A stretch of DNA of 64,000 nt from Streptomyces seoulensis (GCF_022846655.1 NZ_AP025667.1:3075001-3139000), one strand, 5' to 3'; shown: positions 41,577 through 55,034, counted from the stretch's first letter. Notes: a model not told the origin generated them from the sequence alone. Numbers and translations are program-made.

Positions 41577-43784
41577 TCAGCGGGCGGGCGTGAGCCAGAC
41601 CGTGGAGAGCGGCGGCAGCGTCAGCCGCAGTCTGCCGTCCTCGGGGCAGAGCTTGCCCGGGTCACCGACCGGGACACCGCTGCCGCCGTAGCGGACCGCG
41701 TCGGTGTTGAGCGCCTCCTGCCACGCGGGCACCTGCTCGGGCGCCCAGAGCCGGTAGTCCTCGCGGACGACGGGCGAGAAGTTCGACACCGCCAGCAGGG
41801 GCGTGCCGTCCTCGGCGTACCGGACGAACGCGAAGACGTTGTCGTCGGCCGCGTCGCACATGGACCACTGGAAGCCGCCCGGGTCGGTGTCCCGCTGCCA
41901 CAGCGCCGGCGCGTCCCGGTACACCGTGTTCAGGTCCCGCACCAGATCCCGCATGCCCCGGTGGTCGGCCGCCGAGTGATAGTCGTCGGCCAGCAGCCAC
42001 CACTCGGGCCCGTGCTTCTCCGACCACTCGGCGCCCTGCGCGAACTCCTGCCCCATGAAGAGGAGCTGCTTGCCGGGGTGGGCCCACATGAAGCCGAGGT
42101 ACGCCCGGTGGTTCGCGCGCCGCTGCCACCAGTCACCAGGCATCTTCGACACCAGCGCCTGCTTGCCGTGCACCACCTCGTCGTGCGAGATGGGCAGCAC
42201 GTAGTTCTCGCTGTACGCGTACACCATCGAGAACGTCATGTCGTGGTGGTGGTACTTGCGGTGCACCGGCTCCTTCTGCACGTACTCCAGGGAGTCGTGC
42301 ATCCAGCCCATGTTCCACTTCAGGCCGAACCCGAGGCCGCCGCTGTCGGTCGGCCGGGTCACGCCCTCCCACGCCGTGGACTCCTCGGCGATGGTCACCA
42401 CGCCGGGGCAGCGCCGGTAGACGGTCGCGTTCATCTCCTGGAGGAACGCCACCGCGTCCAGGTCCTCGCGCCCGCCGAAGACGTTCGGCGCCCACTGCCC
42501 GGAGTCCCGCGAGTAGTCCAGGTAGAGCATCGAGGCGACCGCGTCCACGCGGAGCCCGTCGATGTGGAACTCCTCGCACCAGTACACCGCGTTGGCCACC
42601 AGGAAGTTGCGCACCTCGGTCCGGCCGAAGTCGAACTCGTACGTCCCCCAGTCCGGGTGCTCCGCGCGCCGGGAGTCCCCGGGCTCGTACAGCGGGTCGC
42701 CGTCGAACCGGGCCAGCGCCCAGTCGTCCTTGGGGAAGTGGGCCGGCACCCAGTCCATGATCACGCCGATGCCCGCCCGGTGCAGCGCGTCCACCAGGTA
42801 CTTGAAGTCGTCCGGCGAACCCAGCCGCGGCGTCGGCGCGTAGTACGAGGTGACCTGATAGCCCCACGACCCGCTGAACGGGTGCCCGGCCACCGGCATC
42901 AGCTCGACATGCGTGAAGCCCAGGTCCCGTACGTACGCGGGCAGTTCCTCCGCCAGCTCGCGGTAGGTCAGCCCCGGACGCCAGGACGGCAGATGCACCT
43001 CGTACACCGACATCGGCGCCTCGTGCACGGGGGTGTCGCCCCGGTGCGCCATCCACTCGGCGTCGTCCCACGCGTAGCGGGAGGAGGTGACGACCGAGGC
43101 GGTGTCCGGCGGGACCTCCGTGAGCCGGGCCATCGGGTCCGCCTTCAGGAACCGGTGGCCGTAGCGCGAAGTGATCTCGAACTTGTACCTGGCGCCCTCG
43201 CCGATCCCCGGCAGGAACACCTCCCACACCCCGGCCGCGCCCAGCGAGCGCATCGGGTACTGCGTGCCGTCCCAGAACGTGAAGTCCCCGGCCAGCCGCA
43301 CCCCCTGGGCGTTCGGCGCCCACACGGTGAACCGGGTGCCCGCGACGCCCTCGTGGGTCATCGGCTCGGCGCCCAGCGCCTTCCACAGCTCCTCGTGCCG
43401 GCCCTCACGGATCAGATGCAGGTCCAGCTCACCGAGCGCGGGCGCGAAACGGTACGGGTCGTGCACCGTCTGCTCGCCGTCCGCATAGCCGACCACCAAC
43501 TCGTAGGCGGGGATCTCCCGGTAGGGCAGCACGGCCGAGAAGAGACCGCCGCCCTCCGAGACGAGCGGCGAGCGCACCCCGTCGGCCAGGACGCTCACGC
43601 CGAGCGCGTTCGGGCGCAGGGCACGGAACAGTACGCCGCCCGGTACCGGGTGGGCGCCCAGCAGGGCGTGCGGGTCGTGATGCGCGCCGCCCAGCAGACG
43701 GTCGCGCTCCTCGCCCTTCAGGGCGATGTCCGACGTGCGGACGGGGCCCGAGGTCTCGGGCAGCGAAGTGTCGCGCAGTGCCAT
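41577..43784 (-). CDS. glgB: 1,4-alpha-glucan branching enzyme
   Basis: A 735-residue GH13 enzyme that cuts an alpha-1,4 chain and re-attaches it by an alpha-1,6 link. An N-terminal extension and CBM48 module (about 20-220, WAPNAQGVRLAGDFTFWDG) precede the barrel. The catalytic nucleophile is D414 (GLRVDAVASMLYLDYSR), the acid/base E467 (VTIAEESTAWEGV), and the third Asp lies in PISHDEVVHGK. It is the last gene of the operon, 3 bases after mak, and branches the linear maltooligosaccharides made by GlgE. Length matches the family (about 730). Confidence 0.95.
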   Translation of the reverse strand: MALRDTSLPETSGPVRTSDIALKGEERDRLLGGAHHDPHALLGAHPVPGGVLFRALRPNALGVSVLADGVRSPLVSEGGGLFSAVLPYREIPAYELVVGYADGEQTVHDPYRFAPALGELDLHLIREGRHEELWKALGAEPMTHEGVAGTRFTVWAPNAQGVRLAGDFTFWDGTQYPMRSLGAAGVWEVFLPGIGEGARYKFEITSRYGHRFLKADPMARLTEVPPDTASVVTSSRYAWDDAEWMAHRGDTPVHEAPMSVYEVHLPSWRPGLTYRELAEELPAYVRDLGFTHVELMPVAGHPFSGSWGYQVTSYYAPTPRLGSPDDFKYLVDALHRAGIGVIMDWVPAHFPKDDWALARFDGDPLYEPGDSRRAEHPDWGTYEFDFGRTEVRNFLVANAVYWCEEFHIDGLRVDAVASMLYLDYSRDSGQWAPNVFGGREDLDAVAFLQEMNATVYRRCPGVVTIAEESTAWEGVTRPTDSGGLGFGLKWNMGWMHDSLEYVQKEPVHRKYHHHDMTFSMVYAYSENYVLPISHDEVVHGKQALVSKMPGDWWQRRANHRAYLGFMWAHPGKQLLFMGQEFAQGAEWSEKHGPEWWLLADDYHSAADHRGMRDLVRDLNTVYRDAPALWQRDTDPGGFQWSMCDAADDNVFAFVRYAEDGTPLLAVSNFSPVVREDYRLWAPEQVPAWQEALNTDAVRYGGSGVPVGDPGKLCPEDGRLRLTLPPLSTVWLTPAR

Positions 43785-43787
43785 GGT

Positions 43788-45152
43788 TCAGCCTCTCCAC
43801 TCGGCGAGCCGCTCGATGGCCGCCATCGGGACCGGAAGCCAGTCCGGCCGGTGTCTCGCCTCGTACAGGACCTCGTACACCGCCCTGTCCGTTTCGTGTG
43901 CGCGCAGAAGCGCGTGTTCCTCGCGCGGGTCCCAGCCCGCACGGGCCGCGTAGCCCGCGCAGAACGCCTCCCGGCAGCGGCTCGCCCACTCGGGCCGCCA
44001 GGGGCGGCGCTGCCGCGCCGCGTAGTCGAAGGAGCGCAGCATCCCGGCGATGTCACGCACCGGGGACTGCGCTGTCCGCCGCTCGGCGAGCGGACGGGAG
44101 GGCTCGCCCTCGAAGTCGATGACGAACCAGTCGGACCCGGCGCGCAGCACCTGGCCCAGATGCAGATCACCGTGCACGCGCTGGGCGGCCGGACCCGAGT
44201 CGCGGGCGGCCAGTGCCCCGAACGCGGCCCTGAGACCCGGCACATAGGGCCGCAGCCCCGGCACCGCCCGCGCCGCCGCGTCCAGCCGTGCGCACATCGC
44301 GTCGGCCGTGACGGCGTTCTCGTCCCCGCCGGCCGCCGGGAACGCCCCGGCCAGCGCGAGGTGCACCTCGGCCATGGCCCCGCCCAGCTCGCTCGCCTCG
44401 GCGGTGAAGTCGTCCCCCAGGGCCAGCGCCCCGAGGGCCAGTTCCCAGCCGTCGACCGCGTCCGGCAGGAACGGCTGGAGCACGCCCAGCGTGGCCGGGC
44501 GCGGCGCGGTGGTGCAGAACCACGCGACCGGCGCGGGCACCCGCGCGCACCCCTGGGCGGCCAGCGCCTGCGGCACCTCCAGGTCCGGGTTGACGCCCGG
44601 CTGGATACGGCGGAACAGCTTCAGGATGTACGCGTCGCCGTACACGATCGACGAGTTGGACTGTTCGCTGGTCAGCAGCCGGGGCGTGAGACCGCCGGGC
44701 ACCCGGGCGGCCTCGTCCACCTCGAAGCGCAGCGGTCCCGCCGTGCCGGGCTGCCGCAGCCGCTCCAGCAGCAGGTGCGCGCAGCGCGGGTCGTGCAGCG
44801 CGTCGTACACGGCGAACCCGGCCAGCGGTCCGTGCTCGGCGCGCCCGATGTACGCCCGGTCGAGACTCGGCTGCGGCCGCTCGCGCAGGCCGAGCAGCAG
44901 TTGGTAGCAGTCGCCGGGCGGGGGAGTGCCGCCGGGCGTGGGCACGGGTGCGTGCGAGGCGTTCACCAGCAGGTGCAGGCAGCCCGGGAACAGCTCGGTG
45001 ACGGACAGCACCGACAGATCGGCGGCCGGGCGGTCCTTGCCCGCGAACCAGCGCTGCCGGGGCAGCCAGTCGCGCAGCAGGCCGCCGAGCGAGGCCAGGA
45101 GTCCGTCGGTACCGGTCGCCGCCGGCGGGCTGAGGGTGATGGTCTTCGGCAT
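43788..45152 (-). CDS. mak: Maltokinase (Pep2-type)
   Basis: A 454-residue aminoglycoside-phosphotransferase-fold kinase that phosphorylates maltose at C1 with ATP to give alpha-maltose-1-phosphate, the GlgE substrate. The N-cap carries WLPRQRWFAGKDRP, typical of maltokinases. The catalytic loop is RVHGDLHLGQVLRAGSDWFV, and the metal-binding segment is VIDFEGEPSRP. In many actinobacteria mak is fused to treS; here they are separate genes 31 bases apart. It follows treS and precedes glgB by 3 bases, so it is clearly in the same operon. Confidence 0.93.
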   Translation of the reverse strand: MPKTITLSPPAATGTDGLLASLGGLLRDWLPRQRWFAGKDRPAADLSVLSVTELFPGCLHLLVNASHAPVPTPGGTPPPGDCYQLLLGLRERPQPSLDRAYIGRAEHGPLAGFAVYDALHDPRCAHLLLERLRQPGTAGPLRFEVDEAARVPGGLTPRLLTSEQSNSSIVYGDAYILKLFRRIQPGVNPDLEVPQALAAQGCARVPAPVAWFCTTAPRPATLGVLQPFLPDAVDGWELALGALALGDDFTAEASELGGAMAEVHLALAGAFPAAGGDENAVTADAMCARLDAAARAVPGLRPYVPGLRAAFGALAARDSGPAAQRVHGDLHLGQVLRAGSDWFVIDFEGEPSRPLAERRTAQSPVRDIAGMLRSFDYAARQRRPWRPEWASRCREAFCAGYAARAGWDPREEHALLRAHETDRAVYEVLYEARHRPDWLPVPMAAIERLAEWRG

Positions 45153-45183
45153 GGTGACGCGTCCTTTCCTCGGCGCCGAGCGC

Positions 45184-46898
<1,715 letters not shown>

Positions 46899-46902
<4 letters not shown>

Positions 46903-48890
46903 GACGCTGAAGGCCCTCCGATCTGAGACGTCGCCCGCTCGACGCGCAGCACATGCGCGGGGGCGCGGCCGGGGCTGAGGCACACGTAGTTCCCGCTGCC
47001 CCAGTGGTAGGTCTCGCCCGTCAGTTCGTCGTGGACGGACAGGGCGTCGTTCCAGTCCAGGCCGAGTGGTGGCAGGTCCAACGAGACCGTGGCCTCCTGG
47101 GTGTGGTGCGGGTCGAGATTGACGACCACGATGACCGTGTCGTCGCCGGTGCTCTTGCTGAACGCGAGCACGGAGTCGTTGTCGGTCCGGTGGAAGCTGA
47201 GATTCCGCAGACGTTGCAGCGCGGGGTGGCGGCGGCGGATGTCGTTCAGGCGCGTGATGAGGGGGGCGATGGTGCGGCCCTCGCGCGCGGCCGCCTCCCA
47301 GTCACGCCGTTCGATCTGGTACTTCTCGGAGTCGAGGTACTCCTCGCTGCCGTGCCCCAGCGCCTGGTTCTCGCAGAGTTCGTAGCCGCTGTAGATGCCC
47401 CAGGTGGGGGAGAGGGTGGCCGCGAGGATGGCACGCACCTCGAAGGCGGCGCGGCCGCCGTCCTGGAGGTAGGCGGGCAGGATGTCCGGGGTGTTGGCGA
47501 AGAAGTTGGGCCGCATGTAGGCGGCCGCGTCCCCCGAGAGTTCGGTGAGGTACTCCGTCAGCTCCTGCTTGCTGTTGCGCCAGGTGAAGTAGGTGTACGA
47601 CTGCTGGAACCCGATCTGGGCCAGCGTGTGCATCATCGCCGGGCGGGTGAACGCCTCCGCCAGGAAGATGACGTCCGGGTCGGCACGGTTGATCTCGCCG
47701 ATGACGCGCTCCCAGAACACCACCGGCTTGGTGTGGGGGTTGTCGACGCGGAAGATCCGCACCCCGTGCTCCATCCAGTGCCGCAGCACCCGCACGGTCT
47801 CCGTGACGATGCCGTCCATGTCCGCGTCGAAGGCGACCGGGTAGATGTCCTGGTACTTCTTCGGCGGGTTCTCCGCGTAGGCGATCGTGCCGTCCGGGCG
47901 GTGGTGGAACCACTGCGGGTGCTTCTCCACCCAGGGGTGGTCCGGGGAGCACTGCAGGGCGAAGTCGAGCGCGACCTCCAGGCCCAACGTCCGTGCCCGG
48001 TCCATGAAGTGGTCGAAGTCGTCCAGGGTGCCGAGGTCGGGGTGGATGGCGTCGTGGCCGCCCTCGGGAGAGCCGATCGCCCACGGGACCCCGACGTCGT
48101 CGAGGCCGGCGGTGAGGGTGTTGTTGCGGCCCTTGCGGTGCGTCGTCCCGATGGGGTGGATCGGCGGGAGGTAGACGACGTCGAAGCCCATCTCCGCGAT
48201 GGCGTCGAGGCGCTCGGCCGCCGTGCGGAACGTGCCGTGCGGCTGCTCGGCCGTGCCTTCCGAGCGGGGGAAGAACTCGTACCAGGACCCGTACAGGGCG
48301 CGCTCACGCTCCACCAGTAGCGGCATCGGGTCCGAGGCGGTCACGAGGTCCCGCAGCGGGTACCGGGCGAGGACCGCCTCGACCTCGGGTCCCAGCGCGT
48401 CCTTCAGGCGGGCGTTGACCGAGAGGGTGTCGTCGCCGAGCGCCTCGGCGGCGGCCAGGACGAGGTCGCGCTCCGGACCCCTGGGCGCTCCGGCGGCCGC
48501 GCGCTCGTAGAGCTCCGCGCCCTCCTCGAGCACCAGCCCGGTGTCGATCCCGGCCGGGATCTTGATGCCGGCCGCGTGCCGCCAGGTGGCGATCGGGTCG
48601 GACCACGCCTCCACCCGGTAGGTCCAGCGGCCGGTGGCGTCCGGGGTGATGTCCGCGCCCCACACGTCGCTGCCGGGGGACAGCTCGCGCATCGGGGTCC
48701 ACGGGCCGCGTCGGCCCTTGGGGCCGCGCAGGACCACATTGGCGCCCACCGCGTCGTGCCCCTCACGGAACACGGTCGCGCTCACGCGGAACGTTTCCCC
48801 GGCCACCGCCTTCGCCGGGCGCCTGCCGCACTCCACGGCCGGCCGGACATCACGTACCGGTACGCGGCCGATGGCCGGGGTCCTGCGCAT
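46899..48890 (-). CDS. glgE: Maltose-1-phosphate maltosyltransferase
   Basis: A 663-residue GH13_3 enzyme that adds maltosyl units from alpha-maltose-1-phosphate to alpha-1,4-glucan. The nucleophile is D383 ([17 protein letters not shown]) and the acid/base E412 ([16 protein letters not shown]); the 29-residue spacing equals that in the S. coelicolor enzyme. A third acidic residue is in [10 protein letters not shown]. The N-terminal Ig-like and helical region (about 1-200) forms the dimer interface in known GlgE. ATG 48890 has GGAGGTGA at good spacing. It is the first gene of the operon, and a 13-bp hairpin sits just upstream at 48910-48942. Confidence 0.96.
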
Positions 48891-48909
48891 GGATCTCACC
48901 TCCGCCGTG

Positions 48910-48942
48910 CGCGAAGCCGGGCACACGGGGCCCGGCTTCGCG
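48910..48942 (-). terminator. Hairpin just upstream of glgE
   Basis: CGCGAAGCCGGGC (48910-48922) and GCCCGGCTTCGCG (48930-48942) form a perfect 13-bp stem with a 7-base loop. It is 61 bases past the DUF5133 gene stop, and its proximal arm ends 20 bases from the glgE start. It probably terminates the DUF5133 transcript. If the glgE promoter lies further upstream it would instead be a leader hairpin or attenuator. Confidence 0.55.
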
Positions 48943-49002
48943 GTCCTGGATACGGGGCCGGCAGGTGCCGTCCCGTAGGGGAACGCCATGTACGGTGCCA
49001 GG

Positions 49003-49302
49003 TCAGGGGCTTGGCGCCGTGGATCGCCGCTCCGGTGACTGCGCGCGTCGCGCCATCCGGCCGGGCTGCGGCCGCCCGTCCTGCTCGCTCAGATAACCGG
49101 CCGGGGTCGAGCGCAGATACCGCTCGGCGGCGTCCGCCGCCTCCCTGGCGCAGCGTTTTCCCATCAACACGCACAACGTGTAGCCCGAGTCCTCGAAGGT
49201 GCTCCGGACCGTGCGGTCGTGGGGCGAGGCGAGCATCACGCGCTCCCACGCCCGGTAACGCCGCAACTGCCGGGCCACTTCGGCCTTGGCGGGTAGCAGC
49301 AT
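49003..49302 (-). CDS. DUF5133-type small protein
   Basis: A 99-residue soluble protein. The segment MLLPAKAEVARQLRRYRAWE through YTLCVLMGKRCAREAADAA matches DUF5133, a family of small Streptomyces proteins of unknown function. ATG 49302 has GTGAAGGGGA directly upstream and starts the conserved region. The frame remains open to 49410, but the extra residues are Arg/Pro-rich. The C-terminal tail (about 75-99) is basic and probably disordered. It lies upstream of glgE on the same strand but is probably separated from it by the hairpin at 48910-48942. Confidence 0.7.
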   Translation of the reverse strand: MLLPAKAEVARQLRRYRAWERVMLASPHDRTVRSTFEDSGYTLCVLMGKRCAREAADAAERYLRSTPAGYLSEQDGRPQPGRMARRAQSPERRSTAPSP

Positions 49303-49604
49303 GGTCCCCTTCACCTTCCACGGCTCTCGACCGGTCGCGTTCCCGACGGTCGGGTGGCGCCGCGCACGGGAGGGCGCGGCACCGTTACGGCGATCGAGGC
49401 TTTCACTCATGGTGCACGGGTAAACACACTCCGTCCTGTTGGATCTTCAACGATCCCGCCGTTCGTGATGCTCGTGTTGCACGAATGGCGTAGCAGTCGC
49501 ACTGTGGATGATGACTCAGAAGCGACTGGCGTTCACGCTGAGTGTTCGGTGATCCCGCCGGACGGCCGTGGAGCAGGAGCTTCGCCGGTGAGGAGCAAGC
49601 GACA
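49303..49604. other. Divergent intergenic region, DUF5133 / RsbW-fold protein
   Basis: No gene is seen apart from the unlikely extension of the DUF5133 frame. Around 49462-49485 TTCGTG and CACGAA flank 12 bases that contain another CTCGTG, a loose inverted repeat and possible regulatory site. No convincing -35/-10 pair was found. The region must hold the promoter for the glgX operon. Confidence 0.4.
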
Positions 49605-50107
49605 ATGGAGACCGCAGTGCCCCGCTACTACCACCTCGACGTGGAAGTCAGCCCGGAACGGGTGGGACAGGTCAGCCGCATCCTGGCCGCCCACCTCAGC
49701 CACTGGGACCTCGACAATCTCGTGGACCCCGTCCGCCGCGGCACCGAGATTCTGCTGCGCGCCATCGACCAGCACGCCCCGGACACCACCACCTCCATCG
49801 AGATGTGGTGGAACGGGCAGCACCTCATCACCGCCATCGGCGGCGGCGACCGCGATCTCGGCCCGGACGAGGGTCTGCGCGCCTGCCTCGCGGACATCGC
49901 CGCCATGAGCGACGGATGGGGCTGCTGCGCCACCGAGACCGGAGCCAGGATCATCTGGTTCTCCCAGCGTGCCCGTGCCGACCAGCGGGTCCCGCTGGTC
50001 CCGACCGCTCCCTCGCCGCACATCCGCCGGATGCTCCGCGTGCCCCGCGCGGCCCCGGTGCCCGAACAGGTCGCCGAGGTGCCCGCCGGCGCTCTGGTGG
50101 GCGCCCG

Positions 50108-50111
<4 letters not shown>
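49605..50111 (+). CDS. Degenerate RsbW-fold protein coupled to glgX
   Basis: A 168-residue protein. The order of elements follows the actinobacterial RsbW-type ATPases: an N-terminal helix VGQVSRILAAHLSHWDL, the N-box region VRRGTEILLRAIDQHAP, then strands (SIEMWWNGQHLITAIGGG, GWGCCATETGARIIWF). In the N box the essential Asn of ELLxN is missing (EILLRAI), and the G1 Asp motif is replaced by a glycine-rich stretch. ATP binding is therefore doubtful, and it may be a binding-only regulator. ATG 49605 has GAGGAG about 9 bases upstream. Its stop overlaps the glgX start (GTGA), so the two are co-translated. Confidence 0.7.
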
Positions 50112-52252
<2,141 letters not shown>

Positions 52253-52257
52253 GGACG

Positions 52258-52306
52258 CACACGAAGAGGGCGCCCACCGGACTGCGGTGGGCGCCCTCTT
52301 CGTGTG
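52258..52306. terminator. Perfect 22-bp bidirectional terminator
   Basis: The arms 52258-52279 (beginning CACACGAAGAGGGCG) and 52285-52306 are exactly complementary over 22 bp with a GACTG loop. It starts 6 bases past the glgX stop and abuts the stop codon of the minus-strand VOC gene, so it serves both converging genes. A-rich and T-rich pairs at the stem base give short U-containing tails. Confidence 0.9.
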
Positions 52307-53119
52307 TCAGCGCGGGTCGCGCGAGGTCACCGTGAACTGGGCCCCGTCCGGGTCCCGCAGGACCGCCTCCCGCTCGCTCTCACTCAGCACGCTGCCGCCG
52401 TGCTTCTCGGCGCTGCGGGCGCAGCGCGCCACGTCCTCGACCGAGAAATGGATCTGCCAGTGCGGCCGCACCGAGGGGTCCGGGGCCGCCTCCACCGCGC
52501 CGGAGTCGATCCGTGCCACCACATTGCCCTGGCTGCGCAGCACCACCTCGCCGCCCTCGTACTCGACCTCGCAGCAGCCGGGCTTCCCGGTGGCCCAGTC
52601 CAGCACCTCGCCGTAGAAGATCGCGGAGTCGAAGGCGTTGCGGGTGTGCAGGCGGATGAACGCGGGGGCGGAGCGCTGCCAGGACTCCCAGTCGGAGAAC
52701 AGCTCGCCCTGCCAGATGCCGAACGTGGCCCCGTCCCGGTCGGCGAGCAGCGCGCCCCGGCCGGGCGGGAAGGACAGCGGGCCCACCGCCGCCGTGCCGC
52801 CCCGTTCCCGGACGCGTGAGACCGCGACATCGGCGTCGGGGACGGCGAAGTACGGCGTCCAGGCCACCGCCGTCTGCCACATGCCGGCGACCGCGGCGAT
52901 CCCCGCGACCGGCACGCCGTCCGCGAGCGCGATCCGGAAGTGGTCGCCCAGCTTGGCGCCACGCCAGCGCCAGCCCAGCACCGCGCTGTAGAAGCCCTCG
53001 GTGGTGTCCAGGTCGCGGCTGGTCAGGCTCACCCAGCAGGGGGCGCCGAAGACGGAGTGCGTCGAGACGGCGTCCTTCTTCTTCCTCGGTCCACCGCTGA
53101 CGGATGTGTCGTGATTCAT
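52307..53119 (-). CDS. VOC-fold (glyoxalase/bleomycin-resistance) protein
   Basis: A 270-residue two-module VOC protein after a short charged tail (SGGPRKKKDAVSTHSVFG). Module 1 begins APCWVSLTSRDLDTTEGFY and module 2 begins RLHTRNAFDSAIFYGEVL. It is related in layout to the protein at 105-899 but clearly diverged. Probably cytosolic, substrate unknown. ATG 53119 has AGGA about 10 bases upstream; a later GTG (before STHSVFGAPCW) is the alternative. It ends at the bidirectional terminator shared with glgX. Confidence 0.82.
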   Translation of the reverse strand: MNHDTSVSGGPRKKKDAVSTHSVFGAPCWVSLTSRDLDTTEGFYSAVLGWRWRGAKLGDHFRIALADGVPVAGIAAVAGMWQTAVAWTPYFAVPDADVAVSRVRERGGTAAVGPLSFPPGRGALLADRDGATFGIWQGELFSDWESWQRSAPAFIRLHTRNAFDSAIFYGEVLDWATGKPGCCEVEYEGGEVVLRSQGNVVARIDSGAVEAAPDPSVRPHWQIHFSVEDVARCARSAEKHGGSVLSESEREAVLRDPDGAQFTVTSRDPR

Positions 53120-53324
53120 GACGGTCGCGTCCTGCTCTCGGGGCCCGGCGGCCACCGGTCTCGACCAGTGTCCGGCCGGAAGGGGGTCGGCTGCCTGTCG
53201 ACTACCCCCGAGAGGGGCCCTGATGTGCGGGGACATCCCGCGGCCACGCTGCGCGTCCGGGCCGTCACGAACGTGGGCGGGGCTCGCCCGAAAGAGTGAA
53301 AGGTTCAGCGGGGTGCGGGGCGTC

Positions 53325-54116
53325 TCAGCCGGTCTCGGTGAGCAGTTCCTCGCGCAGCCGGTCGAAGCAGCCGCTCAGCAGCCGGGAGACGTGCATCTGC
53401 GATATCCCGAGCTGCTCCGCGATCCCGCTCTGCGTCATACCGCGGAAGAACCGCAGGTAGAGGATGGTGCGCTCACGCTCGGGCAGCGCCGCGAGACACG
53501 GCTTGACGGCGGCCCGGTCCACCACGAGGTCGAAGCCGGGGTCGGGCTCGCCCAGGGAGTCACCGAGGGCGTACCCGTCCGTGCCCGCCACGTCTGCGTC
53601 GAGGGACAGCGCGGAGAAGCACTCCAGGGCCTCCATGCCGGTGCGCACCTCGTCCTCGCTGAGCCGGGTGTGCGCGGCCAGCTCGGCCACGGTGGGGGGA
53701 CGGCCCGGAATGGTCTGGGCCAGTTCCTTGCCGGCGTTGCGGACCCGGTTGCGCAGGTCCTGCACCCGGCGCGGCACGTGCAGGGTCCACATGTGGTCCC
53801 TGAAGTGACGTTTGATCTCCCCGGTGATCGTGGGCACCGCGTACGCCTCGAAGGCGCGACCGCGCTCCGGGTCGTAGTGGTCCACGGCCTTCACCAGGCC
53901 CAGGGCCGCGACCTGGTACAGATCCTCCAGGGACTCGCCGCGGCCGCGGAACCGGACGGCGATCCGCTCCGCCATGGGCAGCCACAGCCGCACCAGCTCG
54001 TCCCTGAGCGCCGTGCGCTCGGGACCCTCGGTCAGGCCGGCGAGCCGCTCGAAGGCATGGGCCGTGTCGGGGGCGTCATCGTGAGGGTGGGTTCTCGTGC
54101 TGCCAGTTACAGACAT
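53325..54116 (-). CDS. SigB/SigF-family RNA polymerase sigma factor
   Basis: A 263-residue group 3 sigma factor. Region 2 shows LEDLYQVAALGLVKAVDHYD and YAVPTITGEIKRHFRDHMW, region 3 PPTVAELAAHTRLSEDEV, and region 4 RTILYLRFFRGMTQSGIAEQ with LGISQMHVSRLL. It is a close paralogue of 33899-34723 but has no anti-sigma gene attached. ATG 54116 follows a GAGAGAAG stretch; the frame extends to 54200 with unlikely sequence. On its strand, GTTT (54202-54199), 16 bases, GGGGAT (54182-54177) is a possible SigB-type promoter, which would imply control by itself or its paralogue. Confidence 0.88.
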   Translation of the reverse strand: MSVTGSTRTHPHDDAPDTAHAFERLAGLTEGPERTALRDELVRLWLPMAERIAVRFRGRGESLEDLYQVAALGLVKAVDHYDPERGRAFEAYAVPTITGEIKRHFRDHMWTLHVPRRVQDLRNRVRNAGKELAQTIPGRPPTVAELAAHTRLSEDEVRTGMEALECFSALSLDADVAGTDGYALGDSLGEPDPGFDLVVDRAAVKPCLAALPERERTILYLRFFRGMTQSGIAEQLGISQMHVSRLLSGCFDRLREELLTETG

Positions 54117-54476
54117 CGCGTGCACTTCTCTCGCGGGCTGGGGCGACAGGCACACCGTTGAGCACTGCTGTCCCTCATCCCCAGTGTGCGGCAAAAACAA
54201 ACAAACATGCCAATAAGGGGCGAAACCCGTGTCGGTCTTGACCCGGTTTTGGGCTGGGTGGCTCCATGGACGCGGGCCGTGAGAGGCGGTCGCCCGGAGT
54301 GATGTGCGGCACGCGCGCGAGCGGCGCCCGCGCGCCCGCCCGGACGGTTTCTCCTGGGCACGGCTTGATCACCGAGCGAAGCGGGCGAACCGCCCGGCCA
54401 TGTGGCATTCCGCTCATTTGACAGTGTGCTGAGCACACGGATAGACAGCAGCTCGCGGATGGTCGAGAGGGGCACT
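54117..54476. other. Divergent intergenic region, sigma factor / unknown protein
   Basis: No gene is seen. It holds an A-rich patch (54193-54205) with the possible SigB-type promoter for the sigma gene, then GC-rich sequence without features, then the TTGACA promoter with embedded palindrome (54418-54447) for the plus-strand gene at 54477. Confidence 0.6.
54418..54447 (+). promoter_or_regulatory. Consensus promoter with palindromic spacer
   Basis: A perfect -35 TTGACA (54418-54423) and TAGACA (54442-54447) are 18 bases apart. The spacer contains GTGTGCT-G-AGCACAC (54424-54438), a perfect 7-1-7 inverted repeat. A repressor bound there would sit between the two promoter elements. It lies about 30 bases ahead of the 54477 start codon. 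The cognate regulator is unknown. Confidence 0.7.
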
Positions 54477-55001
54477 GTGTACGAGCCGAACGTGGTCGGT
54501 GACTGGCAGGAATACGGCGAGCACGCCGGTCTGCGGGTCCGCGTCCATCGTCTGGAGACGGCCGAGCCGCCCAGAGGGCCCGACGACGCCGCTGCCGGGC
54601 TGACGTATTTCAGCGTCCGGGTGACGATCGAGAACCGGGGCACCCGCCCCTGCGCCGTGCAGCTCGAGGACGGGCAGATCGACGTCCGGGTCGGTGCCGA
54701 CGGCGAGGGCGCCTTCATCGACTGGCGCAACTCTCAGTTCATCGAGGGCTTCGACGTGTATCCGCTGCGCCGGGCCACGGCCGTCGTGCACGCCGCCGCC
54801 GCCGAGGCCGCGCTCACCCATGTCGACGTCCAGGTCCATCTGCGGGTGGACGACGAGTGGACCGACCGCAGGCTGTGGGCCGGGGGCATCGGTCTCACCG
54901 AGACCGCCCAGGTGGCCACCGCCGCCGCGAGCGGGCCGGACAGCCTGGCGCACGAGCTGACCGCGTTCCTCCAGGAGCGGACCGAGCCCGGCACCGCCTG
55001 A
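54477..55001 (+). CDS. Unknown protein, immunoglobulin/DUF4352-like beta fold
   Basis: A 174-residue soluble protein of a family I do not recognise. It has alternating beta-strand patterns (GLRVRVHRLETAEPP, TYFSVRVTIENRGTRPCAVQ, DGQIDVRVGADGEGAFIDWR), much like DUF4352-type domains, but lacks the lipoprotein signal usual in those. GTG 54477 has GAGAGGGG 4 bases upstream; ATG 54459 is the alternative. Expressed from an unusually strong consensus promoter carrying a palindrome. Function unknown. Confidence 0.72.
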   Translation: MYEPNVVGDWQEYGEHAGLRVRVHRLETAEPPRGPDDAAAGLTYFSVRVTIENRGTRPCAVQLEDGQIDVRVGADGEGAFIDWRNSQFIEGFDVYPLRRATAVVHAAAAEAALTHVDVQVHLRVDDEWTDRRLWAGGIGLTETAQVATAAASGPDSLAHELTAFLQERTEPGTA

Positions 55002-55034
55002 CGGGCGGTGGCCGGACCGGCCCCGAGGGTCAGG
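54997..55034. terminator. Possible bidirectional terminator containing both stop codons
   Basis: CCTGAC (54997-55002) and GTCAGG (55029-55034) flank an inner perfect dyad GGCCGG-a-CCGGCC (55010-55022). The outer arms contain the TGA stops of the two convergent genes. The stem is interrupted, so its strength is uncertain. Confidence 0.4.
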
